A stretch of 64,000 bases of DNA, taken from contig NZ_JANIAC010000005.1 of NCBI RefSeq assembly GCF_024723255.1, positions 307,175-371,174 of the forward strand, written 5' to 3'. A program made the translations under genes and the position numbers. Position 1 is the stretch's first letter. Every line of letters begins with the position of its first letter. Shown here one piece after another: positions 8,167 through 16,351 of the stretch. The notes under the pieces are model-generated. The model was given only the letters and a program-made list of their open reading frames with translations, did not search any database and had not been told where the DNA came from. This DNA comes from Aestuariibaculum sp. M13. GTDB taxonomy: Bacteria > Bacteroidota > Bacteroidia > Flavobacteriales > Flavobacteriaceae.

Positions 8167-9255
8167 TTAGTTAAAGTAGCTGAATGTTTCGCCGTCTTTA
8201 ATGTTTAGTAAACTTTCGTAAATTAATTTAATAACGTTTTCAACATCATCTCTGTGAACCATTTCTACAGTCGTGTGCATATAACGTAACGGTAATGAAA
8301 TTAAAGCAGAAGCCACACCGCCATTACTGTAAGCAAAAGCATCGGTATCGGTTCCGGTAGCACGAGATAAAGCACTACGTTGGAAAGGAATGTCTTTAGC
8401 TTCAGCTGTATCGGTAATTAAATCACGTAATTTTTGTTGTACTGCAGGAGCATATGCTATTACAGGACCTTTACCATATTCAATTTCACCCTGAACTTTC
8501 TTTTCAATCATAGGTGTTGTGGTATCGTGGGTTACGTCGGTTATAATTGCAGCATTTGGTTTAATGGTATCGGCAATCATTTCGGCTCCGCGTAATCCAA
8601 TTTCTTCCTGTACAGCATTCACAATGTACAATCCGAAAGGTAGAGTTTTGTTGTTTTCTTTTAGTAAACGTGCTACTTCGGCAATCATAAAACCACCCAT
8701 ACGGTTATCTAAAGCACGACAAACAAATTTATCACCATTTAAAATATGGAATTCATCCGGATAGGTAATTACACAACCAACATGAACACCTAAAGCTTCA
8801 ACTTCTTCTTTGGTTTTGCATCCACAGTCAATAAAAATATTGTCTGGTTTTGGTGTTTCTTCATTTCCGGATTTTCTGGTGTGAATGGCCGGCCATCCAA
8901 AAACGCCTTTTACAATACCGTTTTTAGTATGAATATTAACGACTTTACTTGGTGCAATCTGGTGGTCACTACCACCGTTACGAATGACGTAAATCATTCC
9001 GTTTTCAGAAATGTAATTTACATACCATGAAATTTCATCGGCGTGTCCTTCAATAACAACTTTATATTTTGCTTCTGGATTTATAACCCCTACAGCAGTT
9101 CCGTAAGTGTCTGTAATAAACTCATCAACATAGGGTTTAAGGTAATCCATCCATAATTTTTGACCTGTCCATTCGTACCCTGTTGGTGCTGCATTATTCA
9201 AATATTTTTCTAAGAAGTCGATAGACTTTTCGTTTAGAATACTCGTCTTTGTCAT
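8167..9255 (-). CDS. M42 family metallopeptidase (aminopeptidase)
   Basis: A 362-residue cytoplasmic dinuclear zinc aminopeptidase of the M42 (glutamyl aminopeptidase/TET) family. Signatures are present in order: VVIEGHADEISWYV (first zinc ligands, about residues 67-80), DNRMGGFMIAEVARLL, VNAVQEEIGLRGAEM with the catalytic and zinc-binding glutamates, ITDVTHDTT, and LRYMHTTVEMVH near the end. These enzymes form large dodecamers that trim peptides. It appears to be transcribed alone, ending at the hairpin at 8131-8160. Confidence 0.92.
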   Translation of the reverse strand: MTKTSILNEKSIDFLEKYLNNAAPTGYEWTGQKLWMDYLKPYVDEFITDTYGTAVGVINPEAKYKVVIEGHADEISWYVNYISENGMIYVIRNGGSDHQIAPSKVVNIHTKNGIVKGVFGWPAIHTRKSGNEETPKPDNIFIDCGCKTKEEVEALGVHVGCVITYPDEFHILNGDKFVCRALDNRMGGFMIAEVARLLKENNKTLPFGLYIVNAVQEEIGLRGAEMIADTIKPNAAIITDVTHDTTTPMIEKKVQGEIEYGKGPVIAYAPAVQQKLRDLITDTAEAKDIPFQRSALSRATGTDTDAFAYSNGGVASALISLPLRYMHTTVEMVHRDDVENVIKLIYESLLNIKDGETFSYFN

Positions 9256-9434
9256 GTTTTAAAAGTTTTGCACTAAAATAAGAATATTAATAGAATTGAG
9301 GTGTTATACAAACGGAATATATTTATAGTTTTTAGAGAAATTTCACCAAAGGAATTATTAAAGAAACCTGCTTAAAAAAACGTTTTCAAAATGTAAATTA
9401 GTAATTTTGAAAAGCTAATTGCTCCAGAATTTTT

Positions 9435-10115
9435 ATGAAGAATGTTTTAACATACTTAATTTGTTTTTTACCTGTTTTTACGTGGTCTCAAATCAATGAA
9501 TTTGAACAGGATTCTACCGATGTTACCTATTTAATTATCGATGGTGATTCCATTCCTAAAAAGTCTATCGATTTAGAGGAGGTTTTTCTGTTGAATAAAT
9601 TGAAATTTGATAACCGTGACGACCGTATCAGATATTTAATTCTTCGTCGTAAAACGTTAAAAGTGTATCCGTATGCAAAAATGGCTGCCGAGCGACTGGA
9701 TTCTATGAATAAACGATTGGCATCTATAAAGCGAAACCGTGAGAAGAAACGATATACCAAACAGGTTCAAAAATACATTGAAGAAGAGTTTTCTGAAAAG
9801 CTGAAGAAATTCTCGCGTACCGAAGGACAAATTCTGGTAAAATTAATACATAGACAAACAGGAACCACGGCTTTCGATTTGGTAAAAGAACTCCGCAGTG
9901 GCTGGCGAGCATTTTGGTATAATACTACAGCAAGCATGTTCGATATTTCATTAAAACGTGAGTTCGATCCGGAGAATGTAAAGGAAGATTATTTAATTGA
10001 AGATATTCTGTTGCGAAGTTTTCAAAGCGGACAATTAGAAAGACAGGACTCTGCTGTAAAATATAATTTTTACGACTTAACCGATAAGTGGATCAATAAT
10101 AAAACGCCTGAATAG
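9435..10115 (+). CDS. DUF4294 domain-containing protein
   Basis: A 226-residue exported protein of unknown function. A signal peptide (about residues 1-18, ending TWSQ) precedes an acidic segment and a helical, strongly charged DUF4294 domain that includes YAKMAAERLDSMNKRL, the KRNREKKRY stretch and LVKLIHRQTGTTAFDLVKEL. The family is nearly confined to Bacteroidota. A -7 box TAATTTTG lies at 9402-9409. Its stop is followed after one base by the hemolysin III gene and then the GNAT gene, so the three form one operon. Confidence 0.85.
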   Translation: MKNVLTYLICFLPVFTWSQINEFEQDSTDVTYLIIDGDSIPKKSIDLEEVFLLNKLKFDNRDDRIRYLILRRKTLKVYPYAKMAAERLDSMNKRLASIKRNREKKRYTKQVQKYIEEEFSEKLKKFSRTEGQILVKLIHRQTGTTAFDLVKELRSGWRAFWYNTTASMFDISLKREFDPENVKEDYLIEDILLRSFQSGQLERQDSAVKYNFYDLTDKWINNKTPE

Positions 10116-10116
10116 T

Positions 10117-10743
10117 ATGCGCGTTCAAACTGAATTTGAAGAAAAATTAAATGCAACCTCTCACGCAATAGGTGCTATTTTTGGAGTTGTAGCTTTGGTG
10201 ATGCTCATTCTTTTTCAAACTAATAAAACAGCTTACAGTTTATTTTCGGTAATAGTTTATGGTTTGTCCATAATTGTTCTGTTTTCTGCTTCTACCTTGT
10301 ATCATGCTGTAAAGCACGAGAAGAATAAGCATTATTTTAGAATTGTAGATCACATAGGTATTTATCTTTTAATTGCAGGAACCTATACGCCGGTTTTATT
10401 AATAACATTAACCAAAAGTCTGGGCTGGCCATTGTTTTGGATTGTCTGGGGAATAGCTGCTTTTGGTGTGGTACTTAAAATCTTTTTTACAGGACGATTC
10501 AGTGTGTTTTCAACCTTGTTGTATTTGGTAATGGGGTGGCTTATTGTATTCGATTTTACAAATCTTAGTGAAGCGATGGCTAGTAATGGGATTTTGCTAT
10601 TGTTTGCAGGCGGATTAGCCTATACCGCAGGTATTATATTTTATGCTATTGAGAAAATACCATATAACCATGTCATCTGGCATTTGTTTGTTTTGGCTGG
10701 TGCCATTGGCCATTTTTTTATGATTTTCTTTTACGTAATTTAA
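10117..10743 (+). CDS. hemolysin III family membrane protein (PAQR/TrhA)
   Basis: A 208-residue protein with seven hydrophobic segments, the full length for the bacterial PAQR family (YqfA/TrhA/hemolysin III). The family's proposed metal site is visible as SASTLYHAVKH (about residues 67-77), IVDHIGIYLLIAGTYTPV (about 91-108) and the C-terminal HVIWHLFVLAGAIGHFF. In other bacteria TrhA affects membrane homeostasis; true haemolysis is not established. It starts one base after the DUF4294 stop codon and ends one base before the GNAT start. Confidence 0.92.
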   Translation: MRVQTEFEEKLNATSHAIGAIFGVVALVMLILFQTNKTAYSLFSVIVYGLSIIVLFSASTLYHAVKHEKNKHYFRIVDHIGIYLLIAGTYTPVLLITLTKSLGWPLFWIVWGIAAFGVVLKIFFTGRFSVFSTLLYLVMGWLIVFDFTNLSEAMASNGILLLFAGGLAYTAGIIFYAIEKIPYNHVIWHLFVLAGAIGHFFMIFFYVI

Positions 10744-10744
10744 T

Positions 10745-11239
10745 ATGATTGATATTCAGACTGCTTCGACCCACCAGGATTTTAAGACTATAGAGTCTTT
10801 AGCTGATATTATTTGGAGAGAGCATTATATTCCAATCGTTGGTAAGCCCCAAATAGATTACATGCTGGAAAAATTTCAATCGGCTGAAGCCATAAAACAG
10901 CAGGCTTTAGAAGGTATGAAGTATTTTACTTTAGTCTATTCAGGAGTACCTGTTGGGTATATTGCTATTAAACCTGAGGAAGGCGTTTTGTTTCTCAGTA
11001 AAATTTATGTTTTAAAAGATTACAGAGGTAAGGGAATCGCTAAAAGCGCCATGCAGTTTGTTGAGAATAAGGCAAAGGATTTCGATTTAAAGACTATTCG
11101 GTTAACGGTAAATATTAATAACGAAATAGCCATTAAAGCTTACGAGAAATTAGGTTTTATAAATGCAGGACCGATTGTTGCCGATATTGGCAACGGATTC
11201 ATTATGGATGATTACTTAATGAAAAAGAAGGTAGACTAA
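10745..11239 (+). CDS. GNAT family N-acetyltransferase
   Basis: A 164-residue single-domain acetyltransferase. The acetyl-CoA-binding motif A is visible as VLKDYRGKGIAKSAMQFV (about residues 92-109), with R/Q-x-x-G-x-G/A in the form RGKGIA, and motif B as NNEIAIKAYEKLGFINAG. Relatives act on small molecules, polyamines or protein N-termini; the acceptor is unknown. It is the last gene of the DUF4294 operon. Its stop overlaps the stop of the convergent DUF4268 gene by four bases. Confidence 0.88.
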   Translation: MIDIQTASTHQDFKTIESLADIIWREHYIPIVGKPQIDYMLEKFQSAEAIKQQALEGMKYFTLVYSGVPVGYIAIKPEEGVLFLSKIYVLKDYRGKGIAKSAMQFVENKAKDFDLKTIRLTVNINNEIAIKAYEKLGFINAGPIVADIGNGFIMDDYLMKKKVD

Positions 11240-11664
11240 CCTTCAATAACATCTTTGTATTCTTCAAAAAAGGCCTCAAACAAGGTCATTTTCTCATTAA
11301 AAAATTCCATAACTTCCTGCCAGGTGTTTTTGTTATGAATGGATACTTTTTGTTCCAAAGGCACATAAATTCTGGAAATTTCCTTTTCATTATCTAAAAA
11401 GAACTGCTCGTCGTAAATAGCTTCAGGCAAGTACTCGTCCAGTAAAATTGATTTTAATGCTTCCAGCTTTTCCCAGTATTTAATGCGGTATTCCAAATCG
11501 TCTTCTAGGTCAAGAGCTACCAGAGCTTTTTTGTTGTCGAAGTAAAATTTAAAGCTAAAACCTTTTAGTTTGGTGTTATAAAGTATCCATTTTCTAGGAA
11601 ACGATTTCCCGAAACTGATCCAAAACTCTTGTTTTAATTTTCTTGATTCTTCTTTACTAAACAC
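11236..11664 (-). CDS. DUF4268 domain-containing protein
   Basis: A 142-residue cytoplasmic protein. It matches DUF4268: LKQEFWISFGKSFPRKWILY near the start, then FYFDNKKALVALDLE, and an acidic C-terminus. This domain resembles part of restriction-endonuclease-like proteins, but here it stands alone and no catalytic set can be pointed out; the function is unknown. The start lies 19 bases after the ZIP transporter stop on the same strand, suggesting co-transcription. Confidence 0.8.
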   Translation of the reverse strand: MFSKEESRKLKQEFWISFGKSFPRKWILYNTKLKGFSFKFYFDNKKALVALDLEDDLEYRIKYWEKLEALKSILLDEYLPEAIYDEQFFLDNEKEISRIYVPLEQKVSIHNKNTWQEVMEFFNEKMTLFEAFFEEYKDVIEG

Positions 11665-11683
11665 TTCTAAAATCTTCTTTTTG

Positions 11684-12358
11684 TTAGATTAAATAGGCAA
11701 CAATAACACCTAAAATTATAGAGATAAATTTCGATAAGTTGAATTTATGTCCGTCTGAACTTTCAAATAAAATGGTGGTCGAAATATGAAAAAATACTCC
11801 AATTACAATAGCATTAAATACTTGCGAATAATGCGCAACCGCTTCAGATGTTGTTGAAATTAAAGTTCCAAGTGGCGTCATTAAGGCAAACACTAGTAAG
11901 AAACCTGCAATTTGTATTTTTTTGTATTCCGATTGTAATAAAAACATGGTAATAATTGCGGCAACAGGAATTTTATGAATTAAAATACCGTAAACCATAT
12001 CGTTATGATCGTGGATGGCAAAACCTTCTAAAAAGCTATGTAAACACAAACTAATAAATAACGACCACGGGAATGTGGTGTCTTCCTTATGAATATGAAC
12101 GTGTCCGTGTTCGGCTCCTTTAGAAAATAGCTCTAAAATTAATTGCAGTAAAATACCCGAAACAATATAAACACCAGCCAGTTTAGAGTCTAAATGATGG
12201 TAAACTTCAGGCAATAATTCAAATAGGGTAAGGGCTAATAAAAAAGCACCACTAAATGATAATAATAGTTTGGTGTTAATCGATTTTTGTTTGCTGGTTA
12301 GTTGAGCTAGAACAAAACCGATAACAACTGCTAAAAAAGGAAATAAAAATTTATTCAT
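11684..12358 (-). CDS. ZIP family metal transporter
   Basis: A 224-residue inner-membrane protein with about eight hydrophobic segments. The metal-binding residues of ZIP transporters lie in SLCLHSFLEGFAIHD (HxxxE, about residues 105-119) and GILIHKIPVAAII (about 124-136). A histidine-rich loop, HGHVHIHKED, precedes helix 4. ZIP proteins import Zn, Fe or Mn; specificity cannot be read here. It lies 25 bases after the methyltransferase gene and 19 before DUF4268, probably in one transcript. Confidence 0.9.
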   Translation of the reverse strand: MNKFLFPFLAVVIGFVLAQLTSKQKSINTKLLLSFSGAFLLALTLFELLPEVYHHLDSKLAGVYIVSGILLQLILELFSKGAEHGHVHIHKEDTTFPWSLFISLCLHSFLEGFAIHDHNDMVYGILIHKIPVAAIITMFLLQSEYKKIQIAGFLLVFALMTPLGTLISTTSEAVAHYSQVFNAIVIGVFFHISTTILFESSDGHKFNLSKFISIILGVIVAYLI

Positions 12359-12383
12359 TAAATGTATAACGCAATAAAGCGAT

Positions 12384-13115
12384 TTATTTAAAGATCATAA
12401 CTAAACGTTCAGACGTCTTAGGGCTAAATTTACGTAATTTATAATCACCAAAAACGTCAAGTAAAAATACACCGGCTTCTTCAAAAAGAGCTTCAAAATC
12501 AGCCAGAGTAAATGCTTTTACACGTTCCTGAAAATTATAATTTTCACCTTCAGCTGTAAAGCTAATATCCTTTACAATATACCCGTCGTTAACATAGCGT
12601 TTCAGGTTAAACGTAATGCCTTCTACTGTTTTGGTTTCTTCAGGCACCAGATTGTCTATGATAAATTCACTGTTCATAAAATCGATAACTCCAAAGCCAA
12701 AATCGTTTAAATCTTCTTTAATCGCTTTAATAGTATTCAGGTTATCCTCATCTTTATCAAAATACCCGAAACTGGTAAACAAATTAAAAACGGCATCAAA
12801 CTTTTTACTAAATGGCTTACACATGTCGTGAACAGCAAAATGCAAACTGTCATTTTCAAACTGTTTCGCAAAAGCAATGCTGTTTTCACTTAAATCGGCA
12901 CCAGTAACATCGTAACCTAACGAGTTTAAATACACCGCATGACGTCCACGTCCGCAGGCCAGGTCTAAAATGGAGCCGTCTTCCGGAAGGTTTAAATATT
13001 CAGTAAGCGTATCCATAAAATGCTGGGCTTCACTGTCGTCTCTGTCTTTGTATAAAATGTGGTAAAATGGTGTATCAAACCACGAAGAAAACCATTGCGT
13101 TGTGTCTTTGCTCAT
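12384..13115 (-). CDS. class I SAM-dependent methyltransferase
   Basis: A 243-residue cytoplasmic methyltransferase. The SAM-binding motif I is SILDLACGRGRHAVYLNSL (about residues 48-66), followed by the acidic strand end VTGADLSENSIAFAK and motif IV-like FDAVFNLFTSFGYF. The C-terminal part (GDYKLRKFSPKTSERLVMI) is typical of the Methyltransf_25-type small-molecule enzymes. The substrate is unknown. It is the first gene of a likely operon with the ZIP transporter and DUF4268. Confidence 0.88.
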   Translation of the reverse strand: MSKDTTQWFSSWFDTPFYHILYKDRDDSEAQHFMDTLTEYLNLPEDGSILDLACGRGRHAVYLNSLGYDVTGADLSENSIAFAKQFENDSLHFAVHDMCKPFSKKFDAVFNLFTSFGYFDKDEDNLNTIKAIKEDLNDFGFGVIDFMNSEFIIDNLVPEETKTVEGITFNLKRYVNDGYIVKDISFTAEGENYNFQERVKAFTLADFEALFEEAGVFLLDVFGDYKLRKFSPKTSERLVMIFK

Positions 13116-13127
13116 AGATGTGTTGTG

Positions 13128-13230
13128 GGTTCCCCGAAAAAAGTTTCGGGTCAGGCTTTCCGTTATATCTTTTTAATAAGTTCACTCACGGTCACTTATA
13201 AAAAAGGATGTCACTTCAATCCTTAACCTA
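13128..13230. repeat. intergenic repeat with three successive hairpins
   Basis: The stretch holds three hairpins in a row: CCCGAAA/TTTCGGG (13133-13150), an imperfect T-rich/A-rich stem around TCAC (13170-13205) and AAGGAT/ATCCTT (13204-13224). The flanks GGGTCAGGCTTTCC and CACTTCAATCCTTAAC are, from memory, conserved in a widespread extragenic repeat of Flavobacteriaceae whose inner part varies. No second copy is present in this window, so the identification rests on recall. Confidence 0.5.
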
Positions 13231-13315
13231 AATTCAGTTTATCATTAAATTCACGCAAAATTACGCTATTTTTGCATTCTATTAAAGAAGAACACACAGT
13301 AAGTCTGATAAAAAA

Positions 13316-14473
13316 ATGGGAGAAAATTTTGAAATGGTAGCCAAAACCTTGTTTGGTTTTGAAGATTTGTTAGAAAAGGAACTAACACAACTTGGCGCGC
13401 AACACGTTAAAAAGGGTGTGCGAAGTGTGTCGTTTGTTGGTGATAAAGGTTTTATGTATAAAGCAAATCTGGGGTTACGTACGGCGATTAAAATTTTAAA
13501 GCCTATTAAAAGTTTTACTGTAAATAGTGAGCAGGAATTGTACAACAAAATGTACGCGATGAACTGGAGCGAATATCTAAAGCCAACAGGAACTTTGGCT
13601 ATTGACGCAACTATTCACTCCGATTTATTTAAACATTCGCTATTTATTGCTCAAAAAGCAAAAGATGCTATCGTCGATAAATTTAGAGACACTAGCGGAC
13701 AACGCCCGAATGTAGATTTAAAATTTCCGGATTTAAAAGTAAACGTCCGCATCGATAGAAACCAGTGTACCATATCATTAGATTCTTCTGGAGATTCTTT
13801 ACATAAACGTGGTTATAAATTAGCAACTAACATTGCGCCAATTAACGAAGTTCTGGCTGCCGGATTAATCATGTTATCGGGCTGGGATGGACAATCAGAT
13901 TTTATGGACCCGATGTGTGGTAGTGGTACGATGTTAATTGAAGCCGCTATGATTGCTTGTAATATTCCGCCAAATTTAATGCGTAAGGAATTTGCTTTCG
14001 AACGCTGGGAAGACTGGGATGTGGATTTGTTTGAAAAGATAGAAGAGTCCTTGCTAAATAAAACGCGTGATTTCCATTATACCATTACAGGTTACGATAA
14101 AGCACCAAGTGCAGTAAAAAAAGCTCAGGAAAATATTAAAAATGCCGAGCTTGATGATTTTATTACTGTAAAGCATGAAGATTTCTTTAAAACCCAAAAG
14201 GGAGGTGAACGAAAATTGCATATGGTGTTTAATCCGCCTTACGGAGAGCGTTTAAATATCGATTTACAAGAGTTTTACAAAAGCATTGGTGACACTTTAA
14301 AACAAAGCTACCCGAATACCGATGCCTGGTTTATAACGAGTAATTTAGATGCCTTAAAGTTTGTAGGTTTACGACCATCGCGTAAAATACAGTTATTTAA
14401 TGCGAAATTAGATTCGCGTTTAGTGAAATACGAAATTTACGCTGGTAGTAAGAAAGGTAAGTATATGAAGTAA
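13316..14473 (+). CDS. THUMP-domain 23S rRNA methyltransferase (RlmL/RlmK-type)
   Basis: A 385-residue enzyme with an N-terminal ferredoxin-like/THUMP RNA-binding region (about residues 1-155) and a SAM methyltransferase domain with DPMCGSGTMLIEAAMIA (about 199-215, motif I) and NPPYGERL (about 304-311, motif IV, the N-P-P-Y of N-methyltransferases). This matches the RlmL N-terminal part that makes m2G in 23S rRNA; the RlmK half of the enterobacterial fusion is absent, as is usual in this phylum. A -7 box TATTTTTG lies at 13267-13274. A shared terminator follows. Confidence 0.9.
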   Translation: MGENFEMVAKTLFGFEDLLEKELTQLGAQHVKKGVRSVSFVGDKGFMYKANLGLRTAIKILKPIKSFTVNSEQELYNKMYAMNWSEYLKPTGTLAIDATIHSDLFKHSLFIAQKAKDAIVDKFRDTSGQRPNVDLKFPDLKVNVRIDRNQCTISLDSSGDSLHKRGYKLATNIAPINEVLAAGLIMLSGWDGQSDFMDPMCGSGTMLIEAAMIACNIPPNLMRKEFAFERWEDWDVDLFEKIEESLLNKTRDFHYTITGYDKAPSAVKKAQENIKNAELDDFITVKHEDFFKTQKGGERKLHMVFNPPYGERLNIDLQEFYKSIGDTLKQSYPNTDAWFITSNLDALKFVGLRPSRKIQLFNAKLDSRLVKYEIYAGSKKGKYMK

Positions 14474-14482
14474 TAGAAATGG

Positions 14483-14518
14483 AAAAAGCTCGGATAAATC
14501 ATTTTATCCGAGCTTTTT
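14483..14518. terminator. bidirectional terminator
   Basis: A perfect 16-pair stem (14483-14498 with 14503-14518) with loop TCAT. The A-run on one side and T-run on the other let it work on both strands. It lies between the convergent THUMP methyltransferase and hipA genes. Confidence 0.92.
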
Positions 14519-14521
14519 ATT

Positions 14522-15832
14522 TTACATCAACTCTAAATTATTCGATATGTTATCTCGTAGTTCAGATTTGGCATTTACGGCTTCAGCATAACTATTCCAT
14601 TTGGCGATAACGTTGCTTATTTCACTTATAATAGTATCTGCTTTTTTAATATTCATACTTTTAGCTACGGTTAGTAAATCTTGTCTGTTAATGTCTTTAC
14701 GTTTGCCATTGACACTCAAAGCATGCTGGCTCACCCAAACACTTCCTGGACGGTAAGCAAAACAAATATCGTAAGCGGGAGCCAGTTCCCAAACGTCGTT
14801 TTGCTTTAAACGGAATGCGAAATTTTTAGTGTGATCGTCGCAGTTTTTACCAATAACATTAAATACCATACGTCTGAACATTTGCTCGGCTTGTGGGTAG
14901 GGGAGCCTTAACATACGCATGGTTTGAAACAGCTGTTCGTAGCTGTAACTATGCATATCGTTAAAGTCGTAATGTTGTATAGCACACCAGGTTTGAATGT
15001 GGTGTTTGGTATCGTTGCCTTCACGATCAAATCGCTTGGTCATAAAATGAGCCCGGTTATTTTCTTCTAAAAGTAGAGATTCCATCATATCAATACCACA
15101 ATCTATTGCCATATTATAGTATGCCATTTCTATTCTTCCGTATCCCTGACTTTCTCCAAACTGAGCATCGCTAACACCATCAAGTTTAATCAACCAATGT
15201 TCAAAGCCTTTTGGAGCGTTGGTTTGTCCGGAACGCACCTGTCCTGTTTTTTTATTGTAAGCAATAATAGCTTTTGGTCTCGCACCACCGGCAGAAGTTC
15301 CGATTTTTAGAATGTCGAGCATAGCCTGACGTTCATCTTTATTGATGTTGGTTTCAAAGCCTTCTCGTTTATGGAGCATACGTTGTGCAATATCTACCAG
15401 GCTATCAATTTCTACTTCAAACGTGTTTTTATTAGGTTTAAGTTGCGTGGGTTCAAATTCAAGAGCACCCATACCACGAGTACCAATAAAACACAATTGC
15501 TCTACAGGATTCATGCTGTTTTCAGGTCGACCTTGCTGTGCTAACCAGCTATTGATAAGTTGATTTCCGTATTTATCAGGCAGTACATCAGCTAAAAGTC
15601 CCGGCAAGCCTTTAAATGTATCATATTCATTATGTCTTGATACACGAAGTTCAGGAAACGAAAATATTTGTGTACCAGATTGCGATGGCATTTTAATAGG
15701 AGATAGTTCTATGCCTGAAGATTTAAATTCAGGAGTATATTCAAAGCTGGCCAGACCTGTGTCGTCGTTCCATGAAACAGCACCAACTACCTGATTCCAT
15801 ATTTTTACAAAGGCTGTTTTTGTGCTTACCAT
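14522..15832 (-). CDS. hipA: HipA family type II toxin, serine/threonine kinase
   Basis: A 436-residue HipA-like kinase of full length. In order: an N-terminal Couple_hipA region (about residues 1-110), GTSAGGARPKAI (about 178-189, the glycine-rich/regulatory loop), HFMTKRFDR (about 262-270), the catalytic loop GKNCDDHTKNF (328-338) and the DFG-like APAYDICF (351-358). All key positions look intact. HipA kinases inactivate glutamyl-tRNA synthetase or related targets and cause dormancy; the target here is unknown. It overlaps the hipB stop by seven bases, so translation is coupled. Confidence 0.92.
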   Translation of the reverse strand: MVSTKTAFVKIWNQVVGAVSWNDDTGLASFEYTPEFKSSGIELSPIKMPSQSGTQIFSFPELRVSRHNEYDTFKGLPGLLADVLPDKYGNQLINSWLAQQGRPENSMNPVEQLCFIGTRGMGALEFEPTQLKPNKNTFEVEIDSLVDIAQRMLHKREGFETNINKDERQAMLDILKIGTSAGGARPKAIIAYNKKTGQVRSGQTNAPKGFEHWLIKLDGVSDAQFGESQGYGRIEMAYYNMAIDCGIDMMESLLLEENNRAHFMTKRFDREGNDTKHHIQTWCAIQHYDFNDMHSYSYEQLFQTMRMLRLPYPQAEQMFRRMVFNVIGKNCDDHTKNFAFRLKQNDVWELAPAYDICFAYRPGSVWVSQHALSVNGKRKDINRQDLLTVAKSMNIKKADTIISEISNVIAKWNSYAEAVNAKSELRDNISNNLELM

Positions 15833-16170
15833 TCGCTGTCGGTTTGGGGATTTGTGTTTTTATTTCTGGCGCGTTGACGTTTTTGCTTTTCTAATTTAGC
15901 TAATTCCAACGGACTGATTTGGTGTTCAATTTTAAAGTTGCTGAAGACATTTAGTGCATCCAAAGCGCGTAAAATTTGAATTAAAGAAGTTAACGAAATG
16001 GCTTCGCCTTTCTCAATCTGACTAATGGTCCAGCGGTTTACGCCAGCGGCTTCAGCAATTTGAGCTTGTGTTTTATTTTGATTTAAACGCTGATGCTTTA
16101 AATAGCTCCCTATAGCTTCAACAATGGCTTGGTCGCTCATGGAAGTCCAATTTATGTTAGTATTTACCAT
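15826..16170 (-). CDS. hipB: HipB family antitoxin and repressor
   Basis: A 114-residue protein with a Cro/C1-type helix-turn-helix (about residues 22-75, with AQIAEAAGVNRWTISQIEKG) and a basic, glutamine/asparagine-rich tail. HipB proteins neutralise HipA and repress their own operon as dimers. It lies directly upstream of hipA and overlaps it by seven bases. One operator-like motif covers its start codon and three more lie upstream, evenly spaced, which fits autoregulation. Confidence 0.9.
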   Translation of the reverse strand: MVNTNINWTSMSDQAIVEAIGSYLKHQRLNQNKTQAQIAEAAGVNRWTISQIEKGEAISLTSLIQILRALDALNVFSNFKIEHQISPLELAKLEKQKRQRARNKNTNPQTDSEW

Positions 16171-16317
16171 AATTATTTATTTAAAAACTAATTAATGTTG
16201 GTATTTTCTAACTCAAAAATAGTGATTTTAAATTAAATATGAAAGAATTAATATAGTGATGTTGGTAAAAGCCATCTTTAAAACTTAAAAATCCAGTTAA
16301 TGTTAGTGAAAACCAAC
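16156..16317. promoter_or_regulatory. four operator-like repeats at the hipBA promoter
   Basis: Four 16-base near-palindromes follow the pattern G-T-T-R-G, six bases, C-Y-A-N-M. They lie at 16156-16171 (over the hipB start codon), 16197-16212, 16261-16276 and 16302-16317. Each is preceded by AT, giving ATGTTRGT. Start-to-start distances are 41, 64 and 41 bases, close to 4, 6 and 4 helical turns, so a dimer on each site would face the same side. HipB is the obvious ligand, by analogy with the multiple operators of E. coli hipBA. Confidence 0.65.
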
Positions 16318-16329
16318 AAAACTGGATTT
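16289..16329 (-). terminator. inverted repeat between aguA and hipB
   Basis: AAATCCAGTT (16289-16298) and AACTGGATTT (16320-16329) are perfect ten-base complements enclosing the fourth hipBA operator-like site. On the minus strand the stem is followed by TTTAAG and could end the aguBA transcript. The loop of 21 bases is long for a terminator, so a regulatory role is also possible. Confidence 0.4.
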
Positions 16330-16351
16330 AAAATTTTGAGTAAAATTGAAA

